Shown: positions 54,364 to 64,000 of the stretch, one piece after another
Layout of the letters: each line of letters opens with the position of its first letter
Numbering within the stretch: position 1 is the first letter of the stretch
Assembly (NCBI GenBank): GCA_032164245.1
Contig: JAVMKO010000162.1
Span: forward strand, 1-64,000
Direction: 5' to 3'
Source: Sternotherus odoratus
Lineage: Eukaryota > Chordata > Testudines > Kinosternidae
Length of the DNA: 64,000 nt
Notes under the pieces: generated by a model
Seen by the model: the letters and a program-made list of their open reading frames with translations, nothing else
Database searches by the model: none
Told to the model about the DNA's origin: nothing
Position numbers and translations under genes: made by a program

Positions 54364-55039
54364 ATCTGACAAAATGCCTCTCTTATGTGCCACTTATGCC
54401 TGAAAAATGACTCACTCCTACAGCACTAAAGAGCTGTCTGGGAGCTTGTCAGCTGGGAGTAGAGACAGGTTCCCAGAGAGACTAAGAGTTGGGGGCATGG
54501 GCTCTACAGCCCAAATTTTACTGACGATTTTAACTCCCGAAGGAAGGAGACAGCTCCTTTGAAAGCACATTTTGTGTGGTTCCTGCTACGTACAGATGTT
54601 TTTGCTGCTGCTGCTGATTCCAATCCCGGGGCTTGGCCCGGATAAGGAACGATTCAGGCTGTCACTCAAGTTAAGATGGGAGATGATTTTTTTGACAGGG
54701 ACGGCTGCCTCACTTTAAGGGTGTTTGTTGGTCACCTTCTAATCTAGTGGGTGCTGGGTACATGCAGGCAGCCCCCACTCCTGGGTCTCTCCTGGGGAAA
54801 TAAAGTTTCTACACAAAATACAAAAGTTTTTCACCAAAAGTAGGGAAAGAAAATGGCCACGAGGGACCAGGACATAAGGAATAGAACACACCACCAGTCT
54901 TAAGGGGTAAGCCATTATTTTTGTCAAGGTCCAAAAGTATCGATCAAGGTTCTGTCAGTGTGGCCTCCACTGGTGCAAAGGATTTGCACCCAGTACTTAT
55001 AATACAGTGATGCTGGGGTTGAGTGTTCAAACCTCATCT

Positions 55040-55322
55040 AGAATGTCAGTTTGGGGGGGATTTGATAGCAGCCTTCAACTACACAAGGGTAAGTTGCAAA
55101 GAGGCTGGAGCTCAGCTGTTCTCAGTGGTGGTGGATGACACAACAAGAAGCAATGGTCTCAAGTTGCAGTGTGGGAGGTCTAGGTTGGATATTAGGAAAC
55201 ACTATGTCACTAGGAGGGCAATGAAGCACTAGAATGGGTTTCCTAGGGAGGTGGTGGAATCTCCATCCTTGCAGGTTTTAAAGGCCTGAATTCACAAAGC
55301 CTTGGCTGGGATGATTTAATTA
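55040..55322 (+). mobile_element. CR1 LINE 3' fragment, unit 3
   Basis: GGGGATTTGATAGCAGCCTT, CTGTTCTCAGTGGTGGTGG, CAATGGTCTCAAGTTGCAG and TTGGATATTAGGAAACACTA are successive parts of a CR1 3' end. 140 bp longer at its 5' side than the unit 1 copy. Confidence 0.88.
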
Positions 55323-56753
55323 AGCCATGTTATCGCTGGTGACACTAGGATTGAAGGATTATATCACATTATAAACAACTGTAAATTAAAATGTCATCTG
55401 ACCTGGAGCTTTCTGTTGTCTTCTAGAAATGCCCCTGGGATCCCCACACTCCCCAGCAGGAGTGAAAGGAGAAACCCCCACCACTGTCCTGAGCTCCAGG
55501 CTGATGCATCGGGTTGGGGGGGAATTGACTTTTTTTTGCTGCTGAGCAGAGAGCCAGGGCAGTTCTCCTGGCCCGTGTGGCTGTGGAGAAAGATTCAAAA
55601 TGTGACCCAAGTGTACCCTAAAGGCTCATCAAACAGAAGGCAAATAGACAGATCCCCAAATCCATTATTACAGAATCTCATTGTTTTGAAGCCCAGTTCA
55701 TGATTTTTGGGGAGCCTGACTCAGGGTTTTTGAATGTTTGGGGTTGGCCATTCTGCAGACTGACAGCTGGGTCCCCTCCTTCACCCCAGCACCCCCAGAC
55801 TGTTCTAAAGCATTAACTCTTTTTTCTCCATCATGCCACTGGAAATTCCCATTCCTAGATGGGCTTCTCCACAGACAGTGAATTCCCCACAGGGCTGAGT
55901 GCCCACAAGGCTGTTCTGGGGGCTCACAACCTCACACACCCCTTTGTGACTCCCAGGGAAACTGCAGGGACAGGGACAGCAGCTCCATGCTGGGCCCCAC
56001 AAAGCACCTTGGGGGGAGGATGAAGTTGAACTCCCAGGTCAGGGGACTCCTGCTGCCTGGAGGTGACCATCTTCTCACAGCCCCTCCCCACACACACTGA
56101 CATCCCCAGCACCCTCCCCCTCTTCACACCCAGAGAGGGACTTGTTTGCTGGACCTGACATTCCAAACCCAGGTGTGATATTTCTGAGGATTTACTCCCT
56201 GAGCCCCTCCCCTGGGTGCAGAGGGGCTGGGCACAGGCTGCCAGTTTCATCCAGTGATTTCACACCCCAGGCTCCCAGAGTCTTCTCTGACCCTATTTAC
56301 CAGTGACAGTGAGTGTGGGCCATATGGGGTTCCAGGAGGCCGAGCCTCCCCAAACCAGGCAAGAAACACTGAATGTGATGCACCTCCCTTTGCAGCTCCA
56401 TGGCACAGAGCTCTTGAGGAGCCTCTGGTGCTCAGACCATGGCCCCACCTGCCCTCTGTCCCAATATCCTGCCCTGATTCAGCCTCTTCACCCCAGGATC
56501 CCACCCACTGGGGCAAGTAGATCTTCCATCTACTCAACCTCCTGCCAGCCTTGTTCTTTCAGTCTGTTTTCCCATTGAGGTGTTAGAGTAAACCCTCCTC
56601 ATCCCTCTATTATCAGACAAACTCCAGTATGAAGTGTTTGCTACAAATGGGTTTCAAAAACTTTTGTGAAGTGGAAGATCCATTTCTGGGGGACTGTTCC
56701 CAAAATACCATATTCTATGTTCAACCAAGGTTTTTTCACAGTCCATAGTTTTT

Positions 56754-56817
56754 CACCCTTGATGGGACTTGAACCCACAATCAGAAGCCAATGCTTTATC
56801 CATTAGGTCACTGGGGC
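56754..56817 (-). pseudogene. tRNA-Arg pseudogene, anticodon deleted, unit 3
   Basis: Arg(CCT)-type body (GACCTAATGGATAAAGCATTGG, TTGTGGGTTCAAGTCCCATC) but only 64 nt: the anticodon and 3' stem strand between GGCTTC and TGATTG are gone (9 nt). Confidence 0.88.
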
Positions 56818-57224
56818 CCTTAAAACTAAAAGCACAAGGGATGGCTAGTCCCTCTCATAATTGCACATTCCTTCCATCACCCTGGACGTCAAAGACCATT
56901 TTTATGCCCCTTACAGAAAAATCTGCATCCCTCATCAGTGAGGCACCTGAGCAAGGTCCCTGACAGAGCTGAGCACCCCCTTTCTGCCAGCCATCTGCAG
57001 AGCGGATCCCAACCTAGAGTCACAGCTCCCTCCTCCAACTCCTCCACAGCTGTGGCTCTGAGGGGTAGTGGATGATTAGGGGGTGAATCTGGGGCTGGAA
57101 CAGGAGTTAGGTCAACTTGTGAGGAGTGACCAGCTGGGGCAGACCCAGGGTGAGGTTAGGGGCTGCTGGTCGGTTGTTGGGGTCAGAGCTCAAATGGGAC
57201 AGTTTTAAATGTCCTTCAGGAGAA

Positions 57225-57298
57225 GGGACCATGGATTACCTGGCTAAAGCACCTGTCTTGTAAACAGGAAAGCCTGGGTTTAACTCCCAGTGGTGTCT
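57225..57298 (+). tRNA. tRNA-Thr(TGT), possibly weakened
   Basis: 74 nt; perfect anticodon arm CCTGTCTTGTAAACAGG with TGT at 57259-57261 and T33 intact, T arm CTGGGTTTAACTCCCAG. The acceptor GGGACCA/TGGTGTC has a G-G mismatch, and the A box reads TGGATTACCTGGCTAAAGC (expected GGCTTAGxTGG), which may lower Pol III binding. Best TGT Thr copy in the window. Confidence 0.7.
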
Positions 57299-57658
57299 TG
57301 TTATCAGGCTTTTGTCTGCTCTCCTCTCATTTTCCTGTGTCTTTCTCAGAAACAGAAGAACCCTCCCTTGACAATCCAAGTTCTCACTGGCGAAGGAAAA
57401 GGCTTCTTTGAAGAGGAGCATTAGAAAGAATCAAATCCCCAGGCTGGACTTGATGAACAGGCTACTGGGACTGGCAGTGAGAAGGCGGGAATCCCAGCGG
57501 CACACGTCCTTGTGATTGGCCGGGGATGTCTACGCACAGAGATCCTGACAGCCAATCTCTGCTGGGCTTGCAGGAAATGGCGAGTTCCTCTCCTGTCACC
57601 TTCCTTTTGATGGTCAGTGATGAAGAATGGAGCAGTGAGGAGAAAAGTCCCAGACAGC

Positions 57659-57732
57659 AGCACCGTGGCTAAGCTGGCCAAGGCACTTGCCGGGTAGAGT
57701 GGAGATTAGGGGTGTAGCTCCCAGAGGTGCCT
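57659..57732 (+). pseudogene. tRNA-Thr pseudogene
   Basis: 74 nt in register with tRNA-Thr (GTGGCTAAGCTGGCCAAGGC, CTCCCAGAGGTGCCT). The anticodon arm is broken (CTTGC against AGTGG); the nominal anticodon is GGT and T33 is G. The T loop lacks GGTTC. Confidence 0.75.
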
Positions 57733-58099
57733 TGTCCAATGTGTTACGGGTGCCATGTACAATCCATGCCAAGCTAGTGCCTTGTGAGCTCTGGCACTGG
57801 CAGGAAGTGGTGCAGGATGCTGGGCAGAGGCCCTGGATACCAGCTGCTGCTGGGTGTCTCTGTGATATGGTGGGTCAGTGAGTTCAGCTGTTAATTGAAA
57901 GGGGGGTTTATGTTCCCCCAGGGCTCCCATCAAAGTCATGATCCTCGTGGGAGCTGTCAGCTGTCAGCCCATGTGGTCCAGGCTGTGGACATGACTCAGG
58001 CTCGGGCAACATGGCCGCACTTCCCTGACGAGCCATGAAACAGGCCAAGTGCTTTGTGCAGCTGTAACGATGCTGCCTTTGTTGGACACTTCTGAGAGT

Positions 58100-58700
58100 A
58101 TCAGTTCAGGACACATTGCGTAGAGCAGGACAGTTATAACCCAAGGCTGGGTTTCCTTTACGCTAAAAGCACCAACCCAGCCAAAGAGAGAGGACTTTGG
58201 GTTTAACCCTGCACCACAAGAACCACAAGCCTGAATCAGCTGCCCCAGGGTTTGAGAATAGTGACCTGGGTGTGTTAATGGAAGTGTAGACATAATGCTA
58301 GGCTATGTCCACTCTGCAGTGAAACACCCAGGGCTGTTCCATGCCAGCTCAGGCTCCCAGGTCTTGGGCGGTTGGATGAAAAATTTGCAGCATAGACATC
58401 TCAGCTCAGACTCAGCACTGGGGTGTGGGACCCCACATGGTTGGGAGGGAGTTTAGCAAGTGGAAATGGTAAAACCCCAGTGAAGTATTACCCTGGACTC
58501 ACTGGCAGTTCTCCATGGGTCTGTTTGCTTTGGGGGAGGGACAATAACACATCCTGCTGCATTTGTTATTTCAAAGGGTGATTTATTATTTTCATTCTCC
58601 CACACAGTGCACAGAGCAGGACTCAACCCTGGGTGTAGCTAAATGAGCCATCTGCAGATTCTGGCAGCCACAATGAGCCATTTGGTGGAAGAGCTCAGAC
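58100..58700. repeat. Partial S3 duplicate
   Basis: Matches 28090-28490 and 49700-50120 (shared 'ctccatgggtctgt', GGGACAATAACAC, CAAAGGGTG and 'cacaatgagccattt'). A diverged third copy of the Thr/Ser segment without the serine tRNAs. Confidence 0.65.
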
Positions 58701-58878
58701 CTGCCCCCTTTCTGCCCATGTCCCAGAGGGAGGGGTCATCTGGGAGGAGACTGGACCACTGACCTACCTGCTTTTAACACCATTTTCAGTGCCTGTGAGT
58801 GTAATTTAAACCATGAGAGAAACTGAACCTTGTCTTCTGACAGCAGCCAAAACCAGGTGCCCCAAGACCTACACAAAA

Positions 58879-58952
58879 AGGCACCACTGGGAGTTGAACC
58901 CAGGATCTCCCGTTTACTAGACAGGTGCTTTAGCCAGCTAAGCCATGGTGCC
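58879..58952 (-). tRNA. tRNA-Thr(AGT)
   Basis: 74 nt; acceptor GGCACCA/TGGTGCC perfect, A box ATGGCTTAGCTGGCTAAAGC, anticodon stem CCTGT/ACGGG (one T-G wobble), loop CTAGTAA with AGT at 58916-58918, T arm CTGGGTTCAACTCCCAG perfect, immediate TTTT terminator. Fully functional-looking and the least damaged Thr gene here. Confidence 0.96.
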
Positions 58953-59454
58953 TGCCTTTGCTTAGAGCATTTAAAAACTAGTAGGAGAACATTTAACATT
59001 TAAAAACCATTAACATTTAAAAACCAGTAGGAGAACTCTTCAATCTTCCTGGCCATTTCATTAAAGACTCAATGGTGTCAGTTTTGAAACAGAAAAACTT
59101 CCAAAACAGACTCCAACGAGAAACTGAGGAAATGGAATTAATGTTCAAATTGGACACAATAAACCAAGAGCTAAACAGAACTTGTGAATGGTTCTCTCAT
59201 TACACTAATTGATTGCATTTCCCTAGTTAATTTACCTTCAATAGGTGTTATCTACTGCCAGACACAGAAATCCATTTCAAAAGGTATTTTTTCTCCTGGT
59301 GATAATGGCCCATCCATATTAAACAGCCTCTTTGAATTGGTATGCTAATCTATAACTTTTTTTTTTCTTTCTGTGTGTATAAATGCATCTTACTTCTGTT
59401 CCAGTCTATGCATCCAATTTAGTGGGCTATAGCCCATGAAACCTTATGCTGAAA

Positions 59455-59665
59455 TAAACTGGTTAGTCTCTAAGGTGCTACAAAGTCTTCCTTGTCTTAT
59501 TTACAGATACAGACTAACACGGCTGTTAATCTAAAACCTGTCATGAATCAGAGAGGTAGCCATGTTAGTCTGGATCTGCAGAAGCAACAGAAAGTCCTGT
59601 GGCACCTTAAAGACTAACAAATGTTTTGAAGCATAAGCTTTCATGGGCTAATACCCACTTCGTCA
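59455..59665. repeat. Two interspersed repeats in inverted orientation
   Basis: GTTAGTCTCTAAGGTGCTAC...GATACAGACTAACACGGCTG (59463-59524) is an inverted relative of GTAGCCATGTTAGTCTGGAT...GGCACCTTAAAGACTAAC (59557-59620). Both belong to a repeat I recall as abundant in reptile genomes; family name uncertain. Confidence 0.6.
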
Positions 59666-60038
59666 GATGCCAAATAAATCTTTGGGGGATATGAAGTCTG
59701 TGCTTGTGCAGTGGTGCAGATTTTCCAAAGGAGTAAGATTTGAATCATTCAGGTGGCTTGGTTTAGTTGCAGAGTATTAATAAGGCTGATTCTGCTTAGC
59801 AACTGTACTGCTCCTCCAGGAAAAAAAGACCCTGCTGCAGAGGACACCATGTGATTGGAGTCATAGCACATCTCTTCTGACAGGACTGGACTCTGAGGGA
59901 TAAGGCTCTGCTGGGGCTTTATTCCTTCCTTTATCCCTGTGGAAGTGTAAACAGGGAGAGAATTTGTTCCTCATCACTATGTGGAGCAAATAAAGGCAGC
60001 TGAGTGATTTCCATGGCTGGAAGTAATAAAACACAAAC

Positions 60039-60110
60039 TAGCAAAGGATGGTTTCGATCTATTGAGTGATTGGTTATGAGCCCAGCACACTGTCACTGCA
60101 GTACTCTGCT
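60039..60110 (-). pseudogene. Initiator tRNA-iMet pseudogene
   Basis: 72 nt, alignable end to end with the iMet genes: AGCAGAGTA at the 5' end, CAT at 60076-60078, GATCGAAACCATC T arm. The anticodon stem CTGGG/CCAAT and the D arm are broken. Inverted partner of the intact gene at 3706-3777. Confidence 0.85.
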
Positions 60111-61322
60111 ATGGGTGAAAGGGTCTCTATGATTCATTTACAGGGCTGCTCTCTGTAGTTGGCTGAGCTCACAAGCTGTGCATGGGAGAGTTGTGCCCAT
60201 GGGATTTAAACACTTTCTAGGTAGGTGATTGTCCGTATCTCACAACTCCAAAGCTGAACTGAAATGTGGTGGCTGCGTTCGCCTCCGGGGTCACCTTAGT
60301 CTAATGATTCACCAAAACCAGCCCCAGCCCCTGCTTATCCCTGGTGAGATCCAGCCAGTGACAGACACCCCACCTGGACCCCAGCCCAGGGAAACTTTGT
60401 TTTTCAGAGGGGCAGGCTGGGAGATGTAGTTCCTGAGAGGCCACAGGAACTGAGCTGGGAGAAGATGAGAGCGGGAGGGTCAGCCTGGCCTAGGAGACAT
60501 CCCTTACCTGCACTGGAGAGGGTGGAAGTGCCCCCAGTGCAGGCTGGGAGATGTAGTTCCTGACTCTCCCAGGAGAAGAAGTGACCTTAAGCAGGGGGAG
60601 GCAGAGCCAGGCTGCAAATGTGCCCTGGATGATGTAACTGGTGTTGGGGCCATTGGAACCTCTCCCGGAGCCAGAGAAGAGTTTTGTGGGAGACCCTGAA
60701 ACATGGACACTTCTGGGCTGGGGGAGGGGCACGCTCTGCTGGCAAGAGGGCCGGGGGAGGGGGGGGGCGCAAAGAAGGGGAAGAAAACCCCTGAAGTGGG
60801 AGAGCTGGGAGGAAATGGATCTTACACCAGTCACGTCGGGTCACACCCGTGAAGGAGGAGGAGTGGGGAGTGTCAGGAGTTTCACGCAGTCACCCAGGTG
60901 ATTTTGATGACATGGTTATGGAGGAGGATGAAGTGCCTGGGGATAAAATCAGCTGTTCTTCATTGGGGTCAGAGGCAGCCTGCAGTGGGATCGAGGATGC
61001 TGAGGCAGTGGAGTCTCAGCATCACAGTAAGCAAGGGTCAAGGCTGCTTGGGGCTGAGCAAGGCGGGTTATGGACAACAACCACTGAGCAAGGCGGGCAA
61101 TGCCAACAACCCAGCAGTCCCCAGCTTTCTCTCTGCACTACTGTTGTGTGCTCTGTGGGAAGGGGCCTCTACGGATGGGTATTTCCAGCTGCATTAAAGA
61201 GTCCTAAAGGAGAAGGAAAAGTTAATGCCTCAGAAAAGTCGCTCTGTTTGTGAGCTGGATGGGAGGGTGTCTAGAAACCCCTCTGCTCTAGTCTCTTTTC
61301 TCTGAAGCAGGGAACAAAAAGC

Positions 61323-61395
61323 TGCCCTCTCTGAGGCTTGAACTCAGGACCTTCAGATGATGAGACTGACACACTGACAACTGTGCTAAGAAGGC
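61323..61395 (-). tRNA. tRNA-Met(CAT), inverted partner
   Basis: 73 nt, anticodon CAT at 61360-61362, same C37 as the left-arm copy. It differs in the D loop (AGTTGTCAGT instead of AGTTGGCAGT), losing one of the conserved GG bases that contact the T loop. Possibly less stable than the left copy. Confidence 0.78.
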
Positions 61396-61838
61396 TTGAG
61401 AAGAGTACAGGTTCAGTGCATATAAGACCCTTCTACAGCAGTGAGTGGGGCACAGTTGGAGGCAGGGATGTGCTGGAACAAGCACGCACATCTGCTGCCC
61501 AGAGATCTGTCCTGGGAGCTTATTCAGCAGCAAATCAATCACCTCTCTTTGTTAATGAGCACAAAGAAACATTTGGTGACACTTACAGCAACTTCCCTCA
61601 ACATTTGTTATTTAACAATTCCTGCCTCCTACCCCCCTTAAGAACAGCTGATTTGACACCCAGGGTTGCTTTGATGCAAAGCCTGGAACATCAATGTGCT
61701 CAGCACCCCTGACCCTATTCCTACAAGAACGAGAATTGTCCTTCCTGCTGGGCGACTGACGCCCACTGGAACCGGAGGTGACTATGACGTTCCAGAGTGC
61801 TCTGTTGATGTAGAGAATATCACAGCACAATTTTAGGG

Positions 61839-61925
61839 TGTCTGACTCCCTGGGAAGGAATCCCAGAGTGGTTGTAGGCATGTCCATCCCAAGAAATGAG
61901 AGACACAAGGAGGGTGAGGAAATAT
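61839..61925. repeat. Inverted repeat flanking the tRNA-Ile region, left
   Basis: GTGTCTGACTCCCTGGGAAG, then GTTGTAGGCATGTCCATCCC and AAGAAATGAGAGACA are the reverse complement of text at 63418-63520. Confidence 0.8.
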
Positions 61926-61929
61926 CTTA

Positions 61930-63100
61930 TATTGGCCAAGTTCAGTCTGTGAAAGGGACAAGCTATGGAGCCACAAAGGACTGAATCACTCATAGGTCTT
62001 GGTGTGGCTTGAAATTTGTCTCTCTCCTCAACTGAGATTTGGCCTGAGGGAGGGAGACTTAAAACTCCTCCTATTAGTCAGGTTGAAGAGGAGGCTGTAA
62101 GAGGGGCCAGGTTGATGAGCTGGGTCTTGTGGAGTTTGGGGAGGTGCAGTTGTCTGGGGCATGATGCTGACAAAATGCCTGAGGGCAGTGCTGTCCCTAG
62201 CCATCTGGGTGCCCTATGCAGCCCCACCATGGGGGAGGGCTTTGTGGGGGCCCAGGCCTCCTTCCCAGGGTCTGTCAGGAGGAGCTGTTGGGGCCCCTTT
62301 TGGGGTCCCCACAGGCCCAGGGTAGCCAGGGGATAAGCAGGAGGCCAAGAGGAGCCCGCTCCACTTCCCTTGCCCTGACCCCATCCATGTTGCTTGGGGA
62401 AGGGGACTTGGGGGAAGGGATCCCTCCCCACTCATTGTCAGTGGTGGGAAGTGAAGCAACCTGGCCCCAGACAGCTCTACTCCACCAGCTTCCAGCCATG
62501 GTGCTCTGCTTCCTGCTGCCACTGAGAGCCAGGGCCGGTCCTTTCTCCCACCCGAGTGACATGACTGCAGCCAGGAAAGGGGAAGCGGAGTCGGCTGGGA
62601 GCTGGTGGAGTAGAGTGGGCAGGGGCTGGGTTGCTCCACTTCCCACCACAGCCAGTGAGTGCAGGGTTGCTGGGGGAAGAGGTGGAATGGGGGGGTGCAG
62701 GGGCAGGGCAGAGGGAGTTGACTGGTGTGAAGGGCTTCAGAGGGTGCTTGTTGGAAACTAACCCCAATAAACATCCCATTGTCTGCGCTTCAGACCTCTG
62801 ATCCTTTGCAGCTTGTTCTCTGTGCGACCAGGCCCAGGGAAGTGGGTGGGGGAAGGGAAAGCCTTGACCAATGGCTACCTTGCTCCTCTCCCTCCCCAGA
62901 CTCTGAGTCAAGGGTCAAAGGCTGGGCAGGACACTGGGTTCTGCATAAGGGATGCTGGCACAGGTGGGGGGAAGGGTCATGGATCCTGACCTGTACTCCT
63001 AAGAGGAGGTAATAATTGAAGGGGGCATTTTGACTCCTCCCCTCCCCAGTGTCCCTGGGCTGGAATTCTCCATTCCAAGGGGCCAAATGAGGGGTAAAGC
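61930..63100. other. Non-coding stretch between inverted repeats
   Basis: No tRNA, exon or named repeat seen. Overlapping frames of up to 186 codons on both strands show no conserved features. Confidence 0.45.
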
Positions 63101-63120
63101 CATTTAGTTCATAAAACCAG

Positions 63121-63214
63121 TGCTCCAGGTGAGGCTTGAACTCACAACCTCAGCATATCCTCCCTCAGCACTGCTCTATAAGTACTGTGCGCTAACCCTT
63201 TGTGCCACTGGAGC
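63121..63214 (-). tRNA. tRNA-Ile(TAT) with a 20-nt intron
   Basis: 94 nt; acceptor GCTCCAG/CTGGAGC perfect, A box GTGGCACAAAGGGTTAGCGC, anticodon stem CAGTA/TGCTG, anticodon TAT at 63178-63180, T arm GTGAGTTCAAGCCTCAC. A 20-nt intron (63157-63176) lies between positions 37 and 38, the canonical place, as in vertebrate tRNA-Ile(TAT). One D-stem mismatch (GCAC/GCGC). This minor isoacceptor reads ATA codons. Needs the tRNA splicing endonuclease. Confidence 0.94.
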
Positions 63215-63417
63215 ACCTGCTAATTATGCTTCTTCCAGCCCCCTAAAAGCAAGGAGTGACCCCAAAGACTTCTCAGTGGGGTGGAGAGCGGGTAGAGACA
63301 AGTGTTTGTACTTGTGGGATGGGGAACGAGACAAACTTTCAAGCCACACAGAGACATGCAGGTGATTCAGTTCTGTGGGCCTCAAAAGCTTCTCTCCCTC
63401 ACCAACCAAACATGGCC

Positions 63418-63520
63418 AAGAAAAGATCTTACCTCCCCTACCTTGTTTCTCTCATTTCTTGGGATGGACATGCCTACAACTACCCTGGGATTCCTTCCCA
63501 GGGAGTCAGACACCCAGAGT
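63418..63520. repeat. Inverted repeat flanking the tRNA-Ile region, right
   Basis: TCTCTCATTTCTTGGGATGG and CTACCCTGGGATTCCTTCCC pair with 61839-61925 in reverse orientation. Confidence 0.8.
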
Positions 63521-63927
63521 GGAGACACCCCAGCCCCTGTTCTAAGTGACCATGACAAGGTTGGGGGTTGAGCCCCCTGGAATCCTGGGACCAGCCTCGT
63601 CGGGGTTCTGAGGACTCTGCCACACACGAGTAGAAAGAGAGTCCTTGGGGTCAGGCAGGAATCTGGGTCAGGGACTCAGATCCTTTCACTAGTCACTTCC
63701 ACCAGGGTTGTCTATTAGCCAGGGAATTTTGCCACAATAGTGGCACCACACCCTCCTTTACACCTGCACTCTGGACTCATTGCTTCTCTCTCCCCACCCT
63801 TATCTGCTGCTCTCCCTCTGGGCTTTCTCAGCACTGGGCCCACAGCGCTTCCTTCCGGCCTGAGACTGCACTTTCTAGGCCAGCTCCTGTGCCTGTGGGT
63901 CTGTCTCTTACTTCCTAAGCACGTGCC

Positions 63928-63997
63928 TAGCAGAGAATGGATTCAAGCAACGGACTTCCAGTTACAGACCAGGAGACTTCCACTGCATGACTCTGCT
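63928..63997 (-). pseudogene. tRNA-like relic, probably iMet-derived
   Basis: 70 nt; acceptor AGCAGAG/CTCTGCT perfect and CAGTGGAAG as in iMet, but the anticodon loop reads TCTGTAA on a poor stem and the T arm is TTGCTTGAATCCATT. The nominal anticodon TGT is not meaningful. Two bases short of iMet. Confidence 0.45.
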
Positions 63998-64000
63998 GAG

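Larger units (their letters stand above)
47690..57200. repeat. Tandem unit 3 (S1, S3, S4)
   Basis: Matches 25880-33290, with about 2.25 kb extra between 52927 and 55180 (SINE body, two hAT elements, tRNA-Gly) that unit 1 lacks, and without the 192-bp insertion of unit 1. S2 does not follow at 57.2 kb. Confidence 0.85.
59930..61545 (-). repeat. Right arm of outer inverted repeat
   Basis: Reverse complement of 900-2745 plus 3700-3860, without the 0.95-kb left-arm insertion. A frame of 134 codons at 60849-61253 includes an acidic DDMVMEEDEVPGD stretch that the left arm also encodes, but there is no domain or splice evidence for a gene. Confidence 0.75.

Noticed and set aside
57693..57695. A novel tRNA-Thr(GGT)
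   Set aside because: The anticodon stem is broken, T33 is lost and the T loop is degenerate, so the triplet is not an anticodon in a working tRNA.
60849..61253. 134-codon frame with an acidic N-terminal half
   Set aside because: Mirrored in the left inverted arm without matching frame conservation; no domain, splice sites or start context support.
63928..63997. A second tRNA-Thr(TGT) at the right edge
   Set aside because: The acceptor stem and length fit a decayed initiator tRNA, not threonine, and the anticodon arm pairs poorly.

Overview
The window is nuclear DNA of an amniote vertebrate, most likely a turtle. The evidence is: eukaryotic tRNA genes without encoded CCA, including an intron-containing tRNA-Ile(TAT); a spliced TMEM107 gene with GT/AG introns; a KRAB-type exon; CR1 LINE tails; hAT elements with 8-bp target duplications; and several SINE/LTR families that I recall as typical of turtle genomes (the turtle assignment is recall and inference, not a database result). 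Conventional coding content is small. Most of the window is a tRNA gene cluster built by repeated duplication.

Layout. 1-900 is an inverted fragment of the tRNA-Gln/Asn block found again at 33.7-35 kb and 46.2-47 kb. 940-3860 is an inverted-repeat arm (tRNA-Met, tRNA-iMet) whose partner lies at about 59.9-61.5 kb. 4.2-9 kb holds tRNA relics, an 893-bp hAT element and tRNA-Cys. 9.1-10 kb is a decayed KRAB exon pair followed by a hAT element. 10.6-25.8 kb is a GC-rich, minisatellite-rich island with two exons of a Kv-beta gene (KCNAB3-like, + strand), the complete five-exon TMEM107 gene (- strand) and a duplicated candidate exon block. In human, KCNAB3, TMEM107 and a tRNA gene cluster all lie at 17p13.1, so this looks like conserved synteny. 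25.9-57.2 kb is a tandem array of a roughly 9.3-kb unit. Its full tRNA order is Phe, Thr, Ser(AGA), Ser(GCT), Arg, pseudo-Asn, Gln. The middle unit has had its centre replaced by about 9 kb holding a solo LTR, a second GC-rich block and the 3' half of a restriction-like-endonuclease non-LTR retrotransposon (R2/R4-like). 57.2-64 kb has more tRNA-Thr copies, the right inverted arm and tRNA-Ile(TAT).

What stands out: tRNA copies within the tandem units have diverged in anticodon (Gln CTG vs TTG; Arg CCG vs CCT), others have decayed at single critical positions, and TMEM107 carries a tandem duplicated exon broken by a 4-bp duplication. The tRNA genes act as Pol III units with internal A and B boxes. 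Nothing here resembles a bacterial-type operon, a CRISPR array or a toxin locus.
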